Below, in pieces: positions 35,640-47,905 of a stretch of 64,000 nucleotides of DNA. The notes beneath the pieces are model-generated. The model was not told the origin of the DNA and made no database searches. It saw nothing but the letters and a program-made list of their open reading frames with translations. The position numbers and the translations under genes were made by a program. This DNA comes from Trogon surrucura (taxonomy: Eukaryota; Chordata; Aves; Trogoniformes; Trogonidae), in NCBI GenBank assembly GCA_020746105.1, contig CM036632.1, forward strand, positions 3,968,001-4,032,000. The letters are read 5' to 3'. How positions within the stretch are numbered: the stretch's first letter is position 1; every line of letters begins with the position of its first letter.

Positions 35640-35990
35640 TATAGGTTTAATCATGATGGGGGGTTTTATTTCGTTTTTTTTTAAATGGTAAAGTGTAATG
35701 TATTATGTTAATGTTGTCAGAGTCTGGCTGCCTGGTGCCTTGTTTTATTTATTGTTTCAAGTAGCCCCTTCTTTTGTGAACTTCATCTATGTACAGAGAA
35801 TGTGAAATCAGGCATTGCTAATTAGCTGTATGACAATTAAGTAATGTAGCACAAAACCATTAGGACACTGGATTTGTTTTTGAAGTTTGTCCTTTGAAGT
35901 GGAAGCTGCAACTCCCTGCCCAAGGCTGCTGGGGAAAATGTTTTTCTATCAAAACTTTCTTTGAAAATAAAATGTCAGTGTAAGAGTCCC
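35640..35990. promoter_or_regulatory. Candidate conserved non-coding element
   Basis: A low-GC block of about 350 bases with TAAT/ATTA cores (GCTAATTAGC near 35818, CAATTAAG near 35835). It lacks an open frame and is flanked by GC-rich DNA. It resembles developmental enhancers in composition; conservation is untested. Confidence 0.35.
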
Positions 35991-35999
35991 TATTTCTGT

Positions 36000-38085
36000 C
36001 GTCTCTCCCTATAAACAGCGGGTGGAAATTGTTTCTCGTTGTAAGAACTGCTGGCATTCAGAGAAAGGGGAATTCAGAAAAGCGTTAAATGGGCAGTTGG
36101 TGTCCAAACGCTGTCGCTTCTGGCAGAGCCGGTACCGAACCTGCTCGTTTAGCTTATTGAAAGAGAACGGTGCTGCTTGAGGAGAGAATCCCTGGGCCAC
36201 AGCCGACGCCCTGGGGGTAGCAAAGGGAGGTGGCCCTCGAAGAACCTCGAGTGCCGTGGGGATGCGGCACAGCCCGGCCGCCAGGGCCAGCGAGCTCCTC
36301 GGTTCGGGCTCCTCCACCCGTGCGCTCGTCTGACTCTTGTGTTTGCATCCGGCCCTTTGTTCTAGTGGTGAGTCCGATTCTGAATGTGCAACTTCCATGT
36401 ACGCTGGTGGCATGTTAAAACTGCAAATAAAGAGTGAAACTGATGTTGAACTGGATCCCTCTTGTCACCTCCTGCCTCTTATTTCCCTTTAAAACCCAAG
36501 CCCGAGGCCAGCCTCCCAGGAGACACGCTTCGGTGTCACGTTTTGAGTTTCGGCGACGGGAGCCGAGGTGCGCGTGGACGGGGATGTGCGCCTTGGTGCT
36601 CGCGGGCTCGGCTGCTTGTTAAAGAAGGAGCTACTTTGTGTTTAGGAAACACTCTCTGAGCACTCAGCTGAGCCGTGTTCCTATGGGACGAAATGACTCT
36701 TCTCCCCGGGTAAGTGAACCCAAGTGACCTGCAGAAGGTCCATTGCTCTGCGAAACCTCCGGCTGCAGCCTGCACCTCGCTGCAGCCCCAGCTGGGGCTT
36801 GCCCGCCTGGGAAGGCTGATCAATGCTGGAGAAAATCCGCGTCCCGTTGAGCTGTCTCTTACGTTGCTGTTTGCAGGGCGCAGGACGGCGACGCACGGGA
36901 AACCGGGCTTCGGGTACTTGCAGCACCTACTTGGGATTTAAAAAAAATTCACAAAATAGACACAGAGGAGGAGGAGCTCGGTGGAAGGCAGTGCAGCTCG
37001 TGGAGCCACGGGCTAAAATCAGCTCACCCCAGGTAGGTGAAGCAGCAGATCGTTCGATATTGGTGTGCAATCGGTTTTTAGAAGGTGAGTCCGTGCAGGG
37101 CTTGTGGTGGGACCGCAGGAGAGCATGTTTGATCCAAGGTCCTCCACCAGGTTTTATTTCATGGGCTCTCCTCCGTTGTTTTTCTGTTCCAGCGGGTCTG
37201 CTCACCAGGACCCCGAGTAGAGACCCTCCCTCCATCCCTCCTGTGCTCGTGTTTAAGTTACGGATTTTATTGTTCCAATAACTTTTTATCTAGATGTGTT
37301 TCGGGGCGAAGAAGATAAGGAGGGAGGAGGCTGAGGAAAGAATGTGCTTTTGGACTCTCCTAAGCCTCCAACTCACCACTGGGACTTGCTAAGGGATTTT
37401 TTGGCGTTCAAGCTCCCAAGAGGGGGAAATGCCTGGAAGTGCCGAGGTCCTTACAAGACGCTGGCGGGAGGAAACCTGGGGAACCCTCTTCCCTCTGGGT
37501 GCTGATCTCATGCCCTCTGCCAGCTTCTCTGCTGGCAGGGAGGGGCACAACTCGATTTCCAGGAGCGGAGGTGTTAAAAGGTTGAGGGTGAAGAGCTCAG
37601 CTTGCAAGGGGGGAGAGAGATCGGTGTGCTTCTCCCAGTGTGCTTCTGGTTTTTTTCCCCTGTTACTGGGTGAATGGAGTATTTATCTCTGCGAGGGGGG
37701 TCAGAGAGGGGTGGGCAAGAGGCACTGCTGCTGGCTGTGGGGCTTGAATTTGCTTTCTGGTGTGCCCACGAAGGCTTGCACGGGAAGGGGCAGCCACAGA
37801 GGAGAAGGATGGGCTTTCTCTCTCCACTGTAGCACAAACGAGTGGAGAAATATTTCTGAGCAAACTGGTCTCTCCTGCTGGTTTCTTGGAAGGTGCATTA
37901 TCAGAGCACCATCGCTGTCCTCTCCTTCCCCCTCATGAACGGGAATTAAAAATGCAACTAGCAAAACCCTTTTGCTTTCTCCAGGAGGAGGAAAATAATA
38001 AAATAAAGCAGAAAAAGCCTTGAAAATGCTAAAGGACGTAAAGGGCATGCATGAAAGGCTTGGATGGTGGTTATTGCAGCAGGGG
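36000..38085. other. GC-richer spacer, no gene seen
   Basis: No supported gene, repeat or named regulatory site. Open frames up to about 170 codons are low-information. A CpG-rich stretch occurs near 36520-36600. Confidence 0.5.
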
Positions 38086-38405
38086 GAAAAACAACATTAT
38101 TTCACTGTGCAGATAAAAGGAAGTGGAAAAGCAGCATATTTATAGCTAGGGAGCCTGGATTCCTTGTTAAGCCGCTATTATCAAATTAATGTCAAAATGC
38201 ATCAAACAGGCACGAGTGTTCTGGGCCCCTTATGCAAAGTGCTTGCAAATTGGTTACAAATACATTTGTTTACAGGGTATGAGGCAGGAGCGAGCTAATT
38301 AGTCATTGTAGCGGGGTTGTTTTGTGTCCTTTTTTTTAAAAAAAGAGAAAAAAATTTTTTTTGGCAATTACACAAACAAGCTGTTTTGAAGTATAAATCC
38401 ACGCT
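38085..38405. promoter_or_regulatory. Candidate enhancer: octamer-like and homeodomain motifs
   Basis: An AT-rich block with ATGCAAAG (one mismatch from the octamer) at 38232-38239, palindromic CTAATTAG at 38295-38302, a GATA core in CAGATAAAAGG near 38110 and a MEF2-like ATATTTATAG near 38136. It ends in a T8A8-type run near 38330-38360. Non-coding on all frames. Confidence 0.4.
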
Positions 38406-41400
38406 GCGTTACAGCCCCTTTAAAAGGGAATTGAGCAGGAATTGCGGGACATGGAGGGCTTGACGTGGAGCATCGCTGCCTCTCGTCCCCAGCCTCCGGC
38501 CGGGAGCTTGGCTGCCGGGAAGCGCCATGAAAACCCACTTGAGAGCGTTGGGAGGATGATACATGGGTGGTAAGGGAAGGGCTGGAGTTTTCGGGTCCTC
38601 TGGGGGGGCTGAGATCTGCCCCTCGGCTGGAGCAAGGTGCTGGGATGGGGGTGGCTGTAGCTGCTCCAGCCGAGTGCTTGGGATGCCACAAGGCTGCAGC
38701 CACATCCCACACTGAGCACAAACCCTTCTGATGTGGGACCTGTTGAGGTTTCAGCCTGGTATCTTTTGGGGTGTTTTGGCTATCGGCAGCTGCCAGCTCA
38801 GCTTAGGAAGCAGCTTGTGCCCAGCGAGCGGGTACCGACAGGGTTTCGGGGGATGCTTGGGCTTGGAGAGCGTCTGGATGGGTGAAGGCATCCGCTTCGT
38901 GTGAAGAAAGGGCTCTGGTGTGAGCGTCCCCGGGTGAGCGTGTCTTCAGGACTTCTTTAACCAAACTGCAGGCTGCGCTTCCCGAATCCGTTCGTGAGGA
39001 AGCCGAGCGGGGAAAGCTTGTCTGATCCCCGGCGGTGGGAGTGGCTGGGGAGAAGGTGGAAACTTCCCACTGCCCTCCGTCGTAACGCCCCCCATTCCGG
39101 GAGCAAACCCCACCTCTGCGCTCAGGGGAGCTGCTGATTGAACCTGCTCCGGTGGGGGAGGATAAAACCAAGGGGAGCCTACTACCATTATTATTTTTTT
39201 TTAATTTACTAGGAAAAAGAAAGGAGAGAGCAAGAAATAAGGTGTTGCCCCTCTTGTGCTGGAGGCCTCAACATTTCTTGGCAGAAGGTGTGCAACCAGC
39301 CCCACGGCTGCTTCTCCGTTTGGATTTGTTGCTGGTAAATCTGCCTTTCAGGCTGGAATAGGCCTTCCAAGCAGGTCCTGCACTACCAGAGGTGCTGAGA
39401 ACATCATGTTTAATGCTATCGTAAAACCCTGCTGCGGTTTCCATTCCCTCGAGGCGGGCAATGACCATGCAGGACTTGTGCTCCACACAGCTTTCGTACT
39501 GGCACTTCCCAGCCAGCAAAGCCTGGGGTACGTCACATCCTGCTGTGGTGTGGCTGGAGCTGAGTGCCTTCCTCACGTCCCTTCTGGGACTGGAGCTTTC
39601 TTCTCAGCAGCTGAGCTGCTCAGACCACGTTCCCGATGGGAGGTGACAGTCCCAAGCGTGAGGAAGAGGTGTTTTGTGTCTCCAGCTCTTCCGTGGTTTG
39701 CAGATGTTGGGTGCAGCCCATCACTAAGCTTGCCTGGCTGGGAAGTGAGGACCACAGAGTGTGGTGGGAGAGGGCAGGGCTTTCACCAGCCTCCTGCAGA
39801 AACTCTGATGTTTACACCAGGTTTTATTCCTTTAAAGCTCAGGGTAATGTTTCTCTGCACCAAGGCCTTGCTTTCCAGTGGTACCTTCAAACTCCAAATC
39901 TCTCATTGCCATTTCCTTTCTTGTCCCGTTGATTTTTGCAGGCTCATTTGCCATAGGAAGGGTGACCGGAGCAGGGCTGTATGATTTTGAGGAATGTTCC
40001 CATTTTTCACGTAATCCTACCCCTGCCCTACGAGCTCCGCGGGAGCACAGCTCAGCTGGTCAACGAACGCGTGAGCAGCCTATTGCAATCAGGCTTCAAC
40101 TGGGTGCCCAGTTGCTTTAATCAGGATGTGTCTCTCCTCATTTACAGCAGGGTTAAGGCTCTGGTTTGACTGTCGTCTCCTGTTATTGTTGGTGACCGTG
40201 TCAGGGGAACGTGATCCTGCTCTCTTTGGAGCAGTCGGGTGTTTCGCGCCTGCTATTCTCATGCAGGGTTGTGCCAGCATCTCCGTGCTCTGCTGGTCAC
40301 GAGCAGAGCTCCCCTTCCCACCCTCTTTAAGTCTGTACCCTTCCTCTTGGATCAGCGCTGACCTTCAGCTGGGTGAGGTCTTCTGCCCTGCTCAAGATTT
40401 GACTCCCCTTGGAATATTTGCCTTTCAGATGAAGTTTCCCCAGAGTCTGCTCTTGTATTCCTCTGCCTTTACTGAGAGCGCTTCTCAAATCTAGAACTGC
40501 CTTTGCCTTTCCACCCATCGGGGGCTCTCAATCAGCTCCTGTGTCCCCACATACCTGGGTCCATCCCTGCCTCCCTGCTCTCCATGCAAACTGCCTTCTT
40601 ATGCTTCTTAAGACGACCAAGATGCTCGGGGTCTCCCCACTGCGCCGGTCCTCTGGGAATGCCACGTGGCTCCCGGTTGGAATTCTCCTTCCCTGCCTGC
40701 AGCCCTGCAGACACCAGCGTTGCCCAGTGCTCAGACCAGACCACCTCAAACACGGTGAATGCCGGGCAGAGACCCGTGCTCGATTTTTCTTCTGTTAATT
40801 AATGTAGCAAAGGTAAAGACTTGCTTGGAGACAGGGGCACTGGCATTGCGTGAGGACGGATCAGTGTGGCGGTGACTTCCAGGCTGCCCTGTGAACTGAA
40901 ACCCTTCAGTTTCCAAACGTGTCCAAAGACCATACCTGGTGTGTCCTTGGACGTGTTCCTCGATAGCCTCCTCTCCTGCGTTCGACCACTGGAGAACAGG
41001 AGGTTCCCACAGAATTGTCTTGTCCGAGGTTTCTTAAACTCTTGCAACGAACAGGGAAACAGTCCTTGTGCTTGTTGAGCAAATGGTCAAAGGATGAAGA
41101 GGTTTCCTCCAGGCTGAGGGACTGGGCTTGAGTCGCAGCCGCTGCCCACCCAAGTGGCAGGAAGGGTGTGGACATGGGGACAGACAGGACACCAGAGCTG
41201 GGGGGCAGCACTGCCATGAGGAAGGCTTGGGGACATGCTGAGGGCTTGCTCAGCCCCTGGAGCTGGTGGGCATGACCCCGAGCGTGGGAGCGAGCTCCGG
41301 GTGGGGCGAAGCTGCTCGTCCGATAAGGCTGCGGGCGCTGCTGGCGGTTCCTATTAACCGGGCATCCTCTTCCTCTCCCTGGGGAGCTGTGGGAGGCTGG

Positions 41401-44325
41401 GGGGAACCCACACGGTCGGCACAAGGGCTGGGCTGGCACTGTGGCCTCTCCTGATAAGCTGCTCCGGTGTTTGCTCCTGCAGATTTACAGCCGGGGAGGT
41501 GAGCGTTGCGTTTGTTTGATGCGGTGATTTATAGCAGTTCGGGGTGGCGGCTGCTTTCCTCCCTGGCAAGGTCTCGGCGGTTGTGCTGGATTTTACGGCT
41601 GCCGTGACTAAGCCACGGGCGAGTTAAAGGCTCTGCCAAGGTCACCGCGTGGCGGGACACAGGTGGGAGCAGGTCCCCTTCACCCGAGGCTTGGAGACAT
41701 CCCCATCTGGGCATGGGAAGGGCTGGGGCCGTCAGCCTCCCCAGGAAGGGAGCTGGTGTCCTGGCTTCAGTGCATTCAACCCTTTGATCTCTGACCCTGT
41801 GTGCTGGCACCTACGGAAGGCACAAGTGAGGTGAGTTTGAGGTTCTCAGCTCTCAGACCTGTGTAGGAGGCAAAGTCCCACCACGAGCATCGCTGGTCCC
41901 ACTGAGCCCTGCCCGGTTGCTTTTCCACGAGTCCCTTTGACGCGGACGGAGCGATGCCGGGAGGGCTGAGCTGCGGCAGGCGAGGAGAGGAGGGTGATGA
42001 GGAAGGAAAGGTCAGACACCATCACTGCGCTCCCTTCCCCACGCCAGCTCCTGCCCGGGTGAGCTTCCCAGCTCTTCTGTTTTGTTTTAGAGGCAGCGTG
42101 GGGGCCCCAGAGCCCTGCAAACTCCTCGCGCTCGGGGTTTTATTGGCATGTGGAAATAGTTTGTCTGGTTTCAGATCTGGCTGATCGCTAACCTTCCCCC
42201 TGCCCTCCCCCTGCAAAGGGCTGACAACCGCAGGCGACTCAACCGCGCTCGTCTTCCTCCCTCTTTCTTTTTTTCTCCCCACATTGTTCTCCGAAATCCC
42301 AGCTGCTGTTTTTCTCCCCCCCCCGCCTTCCCTATCGTTGCGCATCAGCTAGGATGGAAATATCTGGGGTTTTGTATAAAAGCTCTTTTTTTTTTTTGGT
42401 GTTTGTACTTCTCTCTCCATCCTGGGCATCTCAGGGCGCCCTGCTGTGCATCATCCTCTTCCTCAGGGCTGTACAGGGACAGGAACAGGAGAACAGCTCT
42501 GGGCACCCTCACTGTCACCCTGAGCTGGTTTTGGTGGAGGGGGAAGCCTTGGCAGGGGTGAGGGCACCAGCGTCTCCAGAACCCTCTCGTTTTAACTCAC
42601 CAATGAAGAAGCCTGGCAGATCCTGAGGGCCAGAGCTGCCACATTCCTCCCTTATTTATCGCAGGCGAAATGCTGACGCGGGGCATTCCTGGCGAGCCAG
42701 CTCCCGCGGGACGGGACGCGGTGGGACGGGAGGGGATGGGACGGGGCAGGTCTCCCCGTGGCCGCAGGCTCCTTCCCGAATCACCGTTGTCTCCTTCCAG
42801 GACGGTGTGTTTATGTGCTGGGCCCTGGCCACAGCTCCTGTGCTTGGCAGGAGAGGTGCCAACCTCCGTTCCAGCAGACAAGCAGATCCCCTGGGACCCC
42901 CTGGCACTAATGGGAGCCTCCACCCTGGGGGGGTCTGCAGGGGACACCTTAGCCCTGGGGAGAGGGCTGAGCTCAGGCTGTGAGAATGCTGAGGTTGCTT
43001 TGAGTCTTGTCCCCCGACCCTCTGGCCAAGCAGATGTCCCCACTACCACAGCTTGTGACACTGCTTTGTCCATGTTCCTGGGCACTTTCCCAGCAGCCGG
43101 CATCCTTCGCAGAGCCAGCGGTGGAGAAAAATAATCGGCCTTGCAGGCAGGGTTTGGGTGAAGATGCTCAGACCCCGGGCTCTGGCTCCCCAGGCTGGTG
43201 TTGCAGCCCCAGAGGGTGCCGGGAGGTGCCTTGGTGAGAGGAAGGGGAGGGATGGTAGTTTTGGAGGAGAAGAGTTGGATCATAGTTGGATGGTGGAGGA
43301 AGGAAGAGTTCCTAAGAGCAGAGGACCCTGAGCAAGTGCGGTCCATGCAGGATGAAGCTAGGAAGAGTCTCTAGAAATGGTTCTCCATCATCTTGCTGTT
43401 AGGAAAGCCTTCTCCTGCCATCTGCCTGGAAGGTCCTGCTGGGTGTGTGGTTGACCACGTGCTTTGGGTCTTCCAACTTTGTCAGCAGTAGACATGTAGG
43501 ACACTGAGCTCTGGGCACCCACCTGGCCAGGGAGGGTATGATCTCAGGAGCTGGTGGTCATCGTACGGGATGATACACTACGAGAGATGGAAGCCCCTGC
43601 TCGTGGCATAGTGGGCTCCAGCAGGGAAGACTGGTGAGACAGATCCATGCTGACGCCTTCTTGGTCCTTCAAAGAGGACCCTGGGGAGAGGGGCTACAGC
43701 CAAGGCAGTGGACAGCAAGACCAAGCAAGCTCTGGAGAGGCATCACCCAATGACCTGCTTGATACCTGAGGAGATACTTGGTGTGAGCATTTTGGGGGGT
43801 CCCCAATGTCACCACCCACCCCTCCTGGCCTCTGGCTCCCCTTCCCGGTGCCCAACAGCTTTTTTCTACCTCCAGCCTGCCCACCCAGCCCCTGCCCACC
43901 AGGTCTCCTCTCCTGTCAGGGATGGTGGTGGCCCCTTCTGCTTGCTCACGGCCACCCGTGCTCATTTGCGGTAAGAAATAAATTGGCCCCTTCATCAAAT
44001 TTGGGCAAAATCCTGTGAATTAACCTCTGAGACTGTCTGTCTGGGCTGTCCCAGCTGGGGTGGAGATGGCTGCAAACTGAAGACCCCTTGTCTGAACATT
44101 CCAGCAGCTGGCAGGAGCCAGGTGAGAGTGAGGAGCAAGAAGTGGAGGAAGGCAGCACGTGTCCCCCATGAGCGAGTCTCTTCTAGGCAGAAGGAAAACT
44201 CTCCTGGGGTCTTTGTTCTCCTTTGGGTGGGCTCTGGCAGCCCAGAAAGTAGCTTGCATTGATCTGGTACCTCTTTCTTCCCCATACGCCTCTCCACGCG
44301 ACCACGTCTCCAAGTTAGCATCTCC
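38406..44325. other. Long GC-rich stretch, no gene seen
   Basis: Six kilobases with many short open frames on both strands but none that I recognise, and no splice-linked coding pattern. An isolated TATAAAAG at 42375-42382 precedes a T-run and has no recognisable gene downstream. No transposon or RNA gene identified. Confidence 0.5.
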
Positions 44326-44560
44326 TCAGGTGATAATTTTTTTTTTCTTTGTATTTTTCTTAAATACAATTTTAAATGCGTGACTGGCAATTCAAGAGAA
44401 AACAGAAGAAATGCTTATTATTGCTGAGGATCTCAGCCCAGCCGGAGGAGACGTGTTCCTTTTGTGTAAGGGAACATCCATCAGGGATACAGTCATGCAA
44501 ATTTCTTTCGCTTTTCTTCTTTTTACCTGTTTCATTGATCGGGAGCCTATAGCAGCTGGC
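44325..44560. promoter_or_regulatory. Candidate enhancer with perfect octamer
   Basis: A low-GC block holding ATGCAAAT (POU/Oct octamer) at 44495-44502 plus AATTCAAGAG and TTATTATTGC stretches. No coding potential. Inferred from motif and composition only. Confidence 0.3.
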
Positions 44561-45589
44561 TGATGGAGAGAGAGAGGTTTGTTAATTCAGGAGTCTTGCA
44601 AAAGCCTCAGAGCATGGAGAAGGGGAGTTTGGTTTTATTATTAGCCTCTTTGGTACGTCTGGGTGTTTTCAGGAGCCACCGGCCAAGCTTTTCTCTGCAG
44701 CCAGGAGGTTTTAGGGTCCTGCAGCTCGCAGTGGGGTGGGTTTAGTGCTGATTCTTGTTGCAGAGAGGTGATTCCAGCGGGGTGAAAGCGGAGTGTCCCT
44801 GGCTGCCTGGTCAAGGGCCAGAAGCCAGTGCTGCCGCTGCTGTGGAGGATCTTCTGCTCTGGTCAAGGGGAAGAGCCAAACCTCCCCGGGAGCAGCAGCC
44901 GGAGCCTGAGGATCCGCGGCACGAGGTTGTTGCTGCTCCCATTCCACATGCAATCCCGCTCCTTTTCTGCTGGAAGCATTGCTTTGTGCTTCAAGAAAAC
45001 TTCTTTTTTTTGGCTTGAATTGAGTATATAGTTTCTTTATTTTTTCCTCCGACAGCCCGTCTCTGTGTGTCTTTGCAGGCCAGCTCCGGTCTGTGTGTGG
45101 CAGGCAGGGACCAAGCCCTCGGGCTGCTGATTCCGGGTGGGTGAAGATGTGTGTGGGTGTCCCCAGCACGGGGGCCTGCGCGGCTGCGGAAGAGCCACCG
45201 AGCAGTCCTGTGGCTGCGCAAATCGCGGAGGCACCTCGTTAAAACAATTTTGGGGATATTCATCCAAACAGAAACGTGAATTTATTTCACTCGCGCTGTC
45301 TTTCCTGCGGCGTCCTCTTCTACGGATCTCCCAGCGGATGGATTTGCTGGTAGGAAACAGAAAAGCCAGGGATGTCCAGAGGCTCTTGGGTGGTGGAAAC
45401 CCAACAATCTGGTGCCTCTTCTGCATCCATCCGCTCGCTTCTGCATCGCCTCTGGCCGTGGGGCCCGTTGCGGCTCTGGGTATTCCTTGCACTACAGATG
45501 CTAAATAATCATAACAACACCGTGTCTTCCTGAGCCGTGGCCTCACCCCGACGATGATTTTTCCTGTCGTTTCAGGTATCGCCTCCTTT

Positions 45590-45765
45590 CCCCGGGCTTT
45601 TCCTCAGCCCAGCAACGACTTGTCTGAATAATTCAGCTGAAAACTCAGGATCGCAAATAAATACGGGATAATTGCTAACAGCTCGCAGACAATCCGTTGC
45701 CAGAGGAAGGCTAAACTCCTGGTGAATTATTTATCCGCTATGAATTATTCGCTCGGCCCTGTTAC
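45590..45765. promoter_or_regulatory. Candidate conserved non-coding element
   Basis: An AT-rich island with TGAATAATTCAGC, GGATAATTGCTAAC, and TGAATTATT repeated at about 45722 and 45739. Flanks are GC-rich. Dense homeodomain-type cores suggest an enhancer; not proven. Confidence 0.35.
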
Positions 45766-46949
45766 GGAAGAAAACCTCCTTCCCAGCCTTTGCCTGCCAA
45801 ACGGCCTGGCTGGGGGAGGCGGGGGGAGGAAAACTCTCCTGGTGCTGACTCAGCCCTTTCCCCACGTTGCTCCTGTCGCCGGCAGCTCCCGCCGCCTGCG
45901 CTGCGTGGCAGGGAAGCGGCTCTGGGGACCCAATTCCTGCCTCAAGTTGTTCCTCAGCTCCCCCGGGGACCCACGGGCATGGGACAGAGCAACCTGCACG
46001 CCAAACCCTGATGTTGTCGGGACCTGACCCCTCTTTTTTGGCTGCACCGGAACCTTCCTGTGGTGTGGCCAAGCCCTGGCGCGAGGTAAAGGTGTCTTCG
46101 TGATGGGGTCTTGCACCCCGTGCAGGCAGGAGTCCCTCCGAAGAGGCTCGTCTGCAGGATCAGCGCTCCCGCTACAGCCCCTGCCTGCACCTCGGGGAGA
46201 AGGTCTGGAAGATGTCAAGTCCTTGGGGAGAAAGCAGCTCAGCTCTGGAGCGCTGCAGATGGTAACTGAGCTGGGCCTTGTTCTGCAGTGGTGGCACCAA
46301 GGAGGGTCCTCATCTCTGTGTCTGGTGTCACAGCACGTGGAGAAACTCTGAGTGAGCATCTCGGGGCAGGGAGGGGGCAATGTGGGGGTACCCCAAAGCA
46401 GCTCCAGCCATGCTGCTGGGTGCCTGGGTGGCTCCTGCAGCTGTGGGTCTCACGGGCATCTGTCAGGGCAGGTACCAGGGTCTTGCTCCCAAATCATCCT
46501 GTGGCTGCAGAAATAGAACGACTCCACGGCAATCCCAGGCGGCCTCACGCTGTCAGCCCAAGTGGCTCTAGTCAGGGGAGATGGAAAAAGGGCTCCCCGG
46601 GTGCTCTTCCCAGCTATGAGCCCTGGAGGAAGCAGCTGGTGCAGGAGCTGGGGATGGAGCCAGAGCGGGGATGCAGGCTGGAGGTTTCCCACGGGCTGTT
46701 CTCTAGCTTAAATGTGGTAACGCTGCAAAATGATGATGTCTCTTGGTCCGCTCTGCAGCAAGTGCCTCCGAGCTGAGCTGGGTACCTGGGAGCTCTCCCC
46801 TGGGCACGGGTGATGGATTCTGCAGAGCAGAACTCAGGGGCGTCCTGGTGCTCCTTCCTCCCCTCCGGGAACACAGAGAGAAATTGCCCTCAGAGGTGAG
46901 GAGCTGCCGCCTGGGCTCATCAATCTCCATTTGCATCCAAAAGAAGCGA

Positions 46950-47030
46950 AGGAAAAAAAAAAAAAAAGATTTAGGAGAAAGATCAATATTAAAAGAGCCT
47001 GTTTTTTTTTTTTTTTTTTTCCCCCACATG
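46950..47030. repeat. Poly(A) and poly(T) tracts
   Basis: An A-run of about 15 bases at 46953-46967 and a T-run of about 20 bases at 47002-47021, 35 bases apart. They could pair as a large hairpin. No element between them is recognised. Confidence 0.6.
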
Positions 47031-47739
47031 CTCCTCTGGGGGTAGGAAACTCAAGGCAGGTACTGAGAATAAATCCTCCTGGCTACCTTGATGTAAGTCA
47101 GGAGGAAGATGATGGATTTATGGGAGTCGAGTCTGATTTATGCTCACGTGCCTGGTCTCTGCAGGTCGATGCGTGCCCTGGGGAGGCAAAGAGTGGGACA
47201 AGGACGAGAGCCGTCACCGTGCCCCCCGCCACCGGCCTCCTGGGAATGGTGTGGTGTGCCCGGGTGAGTTTTCTTTGCTTTTTAAGCCCAATTCAGGGAG
47301 TTTAGGTATTTTTGCTTTGCCCTTTCCTGCCGGTGTTCAGCAAAGCACGTCCGCTCAGGCACCGATGCCAAAGCGCAGTGAAGCCTCTGCCTCGGTGGAT
47401 AAAAAGGCTTCTGAGTCACTCCCAGCGCTGTTCTCCTGCTCCATCCCTCCTCCTCTCCCATCCTGAGAGCCAGAGAGGCCTTGCTGCTGGCGGGTTTGGT
47501 GTCCCCATTGGAAGAGGGGCAGACTTTCCATGGGAAAGCCCTTCTCCAAGGGCTTTGAGGGGCTCTGGGGGTGGTGATGGGGGGGCTTGTCCAGGCTCTG
47601 GGTCTCACCTTACCAAACCATCCCAGGTTCCCGGCCGCGGTGGGGCTGGAGCCGGCACAGGGGAGCTGTTGTTATTCCTCTCATGTAGCAGGAAGGATTT
47701 CTGCGAGTGCCATAAACCCATCACGTGGGCAGAGCCTGG

Positions 47740-47905
47740 GTGAGCTCTAATTGCTTCTATTTGCATAATGAGGTGAGGCTCAGCATCCTGCTGATATTTG
47801 AAAGAAGAAAATCAAAATCAGCTCCAGATAAACAATTCTCTCCCCCCCCCCCCCCCATCACTACTCCCACTCCTAATTTGCACATTTTCTCCCTTAATGC
47901 AGGTT
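47740..47905. promoter_or_regulatory. Candidate enhancer with perfect octamer ATTTGCAT
   Basis: ATTTGCAT at 47759-47766, running into AATGAG, with CTCTAATTGC just upstream and CCTAATTTGCACATT near 47874. It is interrupted by a C14 tract at about 47843-47856. Motif-based inference. Confidence 0.35.

Noticed and set aside
38330..38362. T8A8-type and A8T8-type runs as a terminator or hairpin
   Set aside because: Low-complexity A/T runs of this length are common, and there is no adjacent transcript evidence. The same applies to 29808-29827.
42375..42382. Isolated TATAAAAG as a promoter
   Set aside because: No coding or splice signal follows in a sensible distance; TATA-like octamers are expected by chance.
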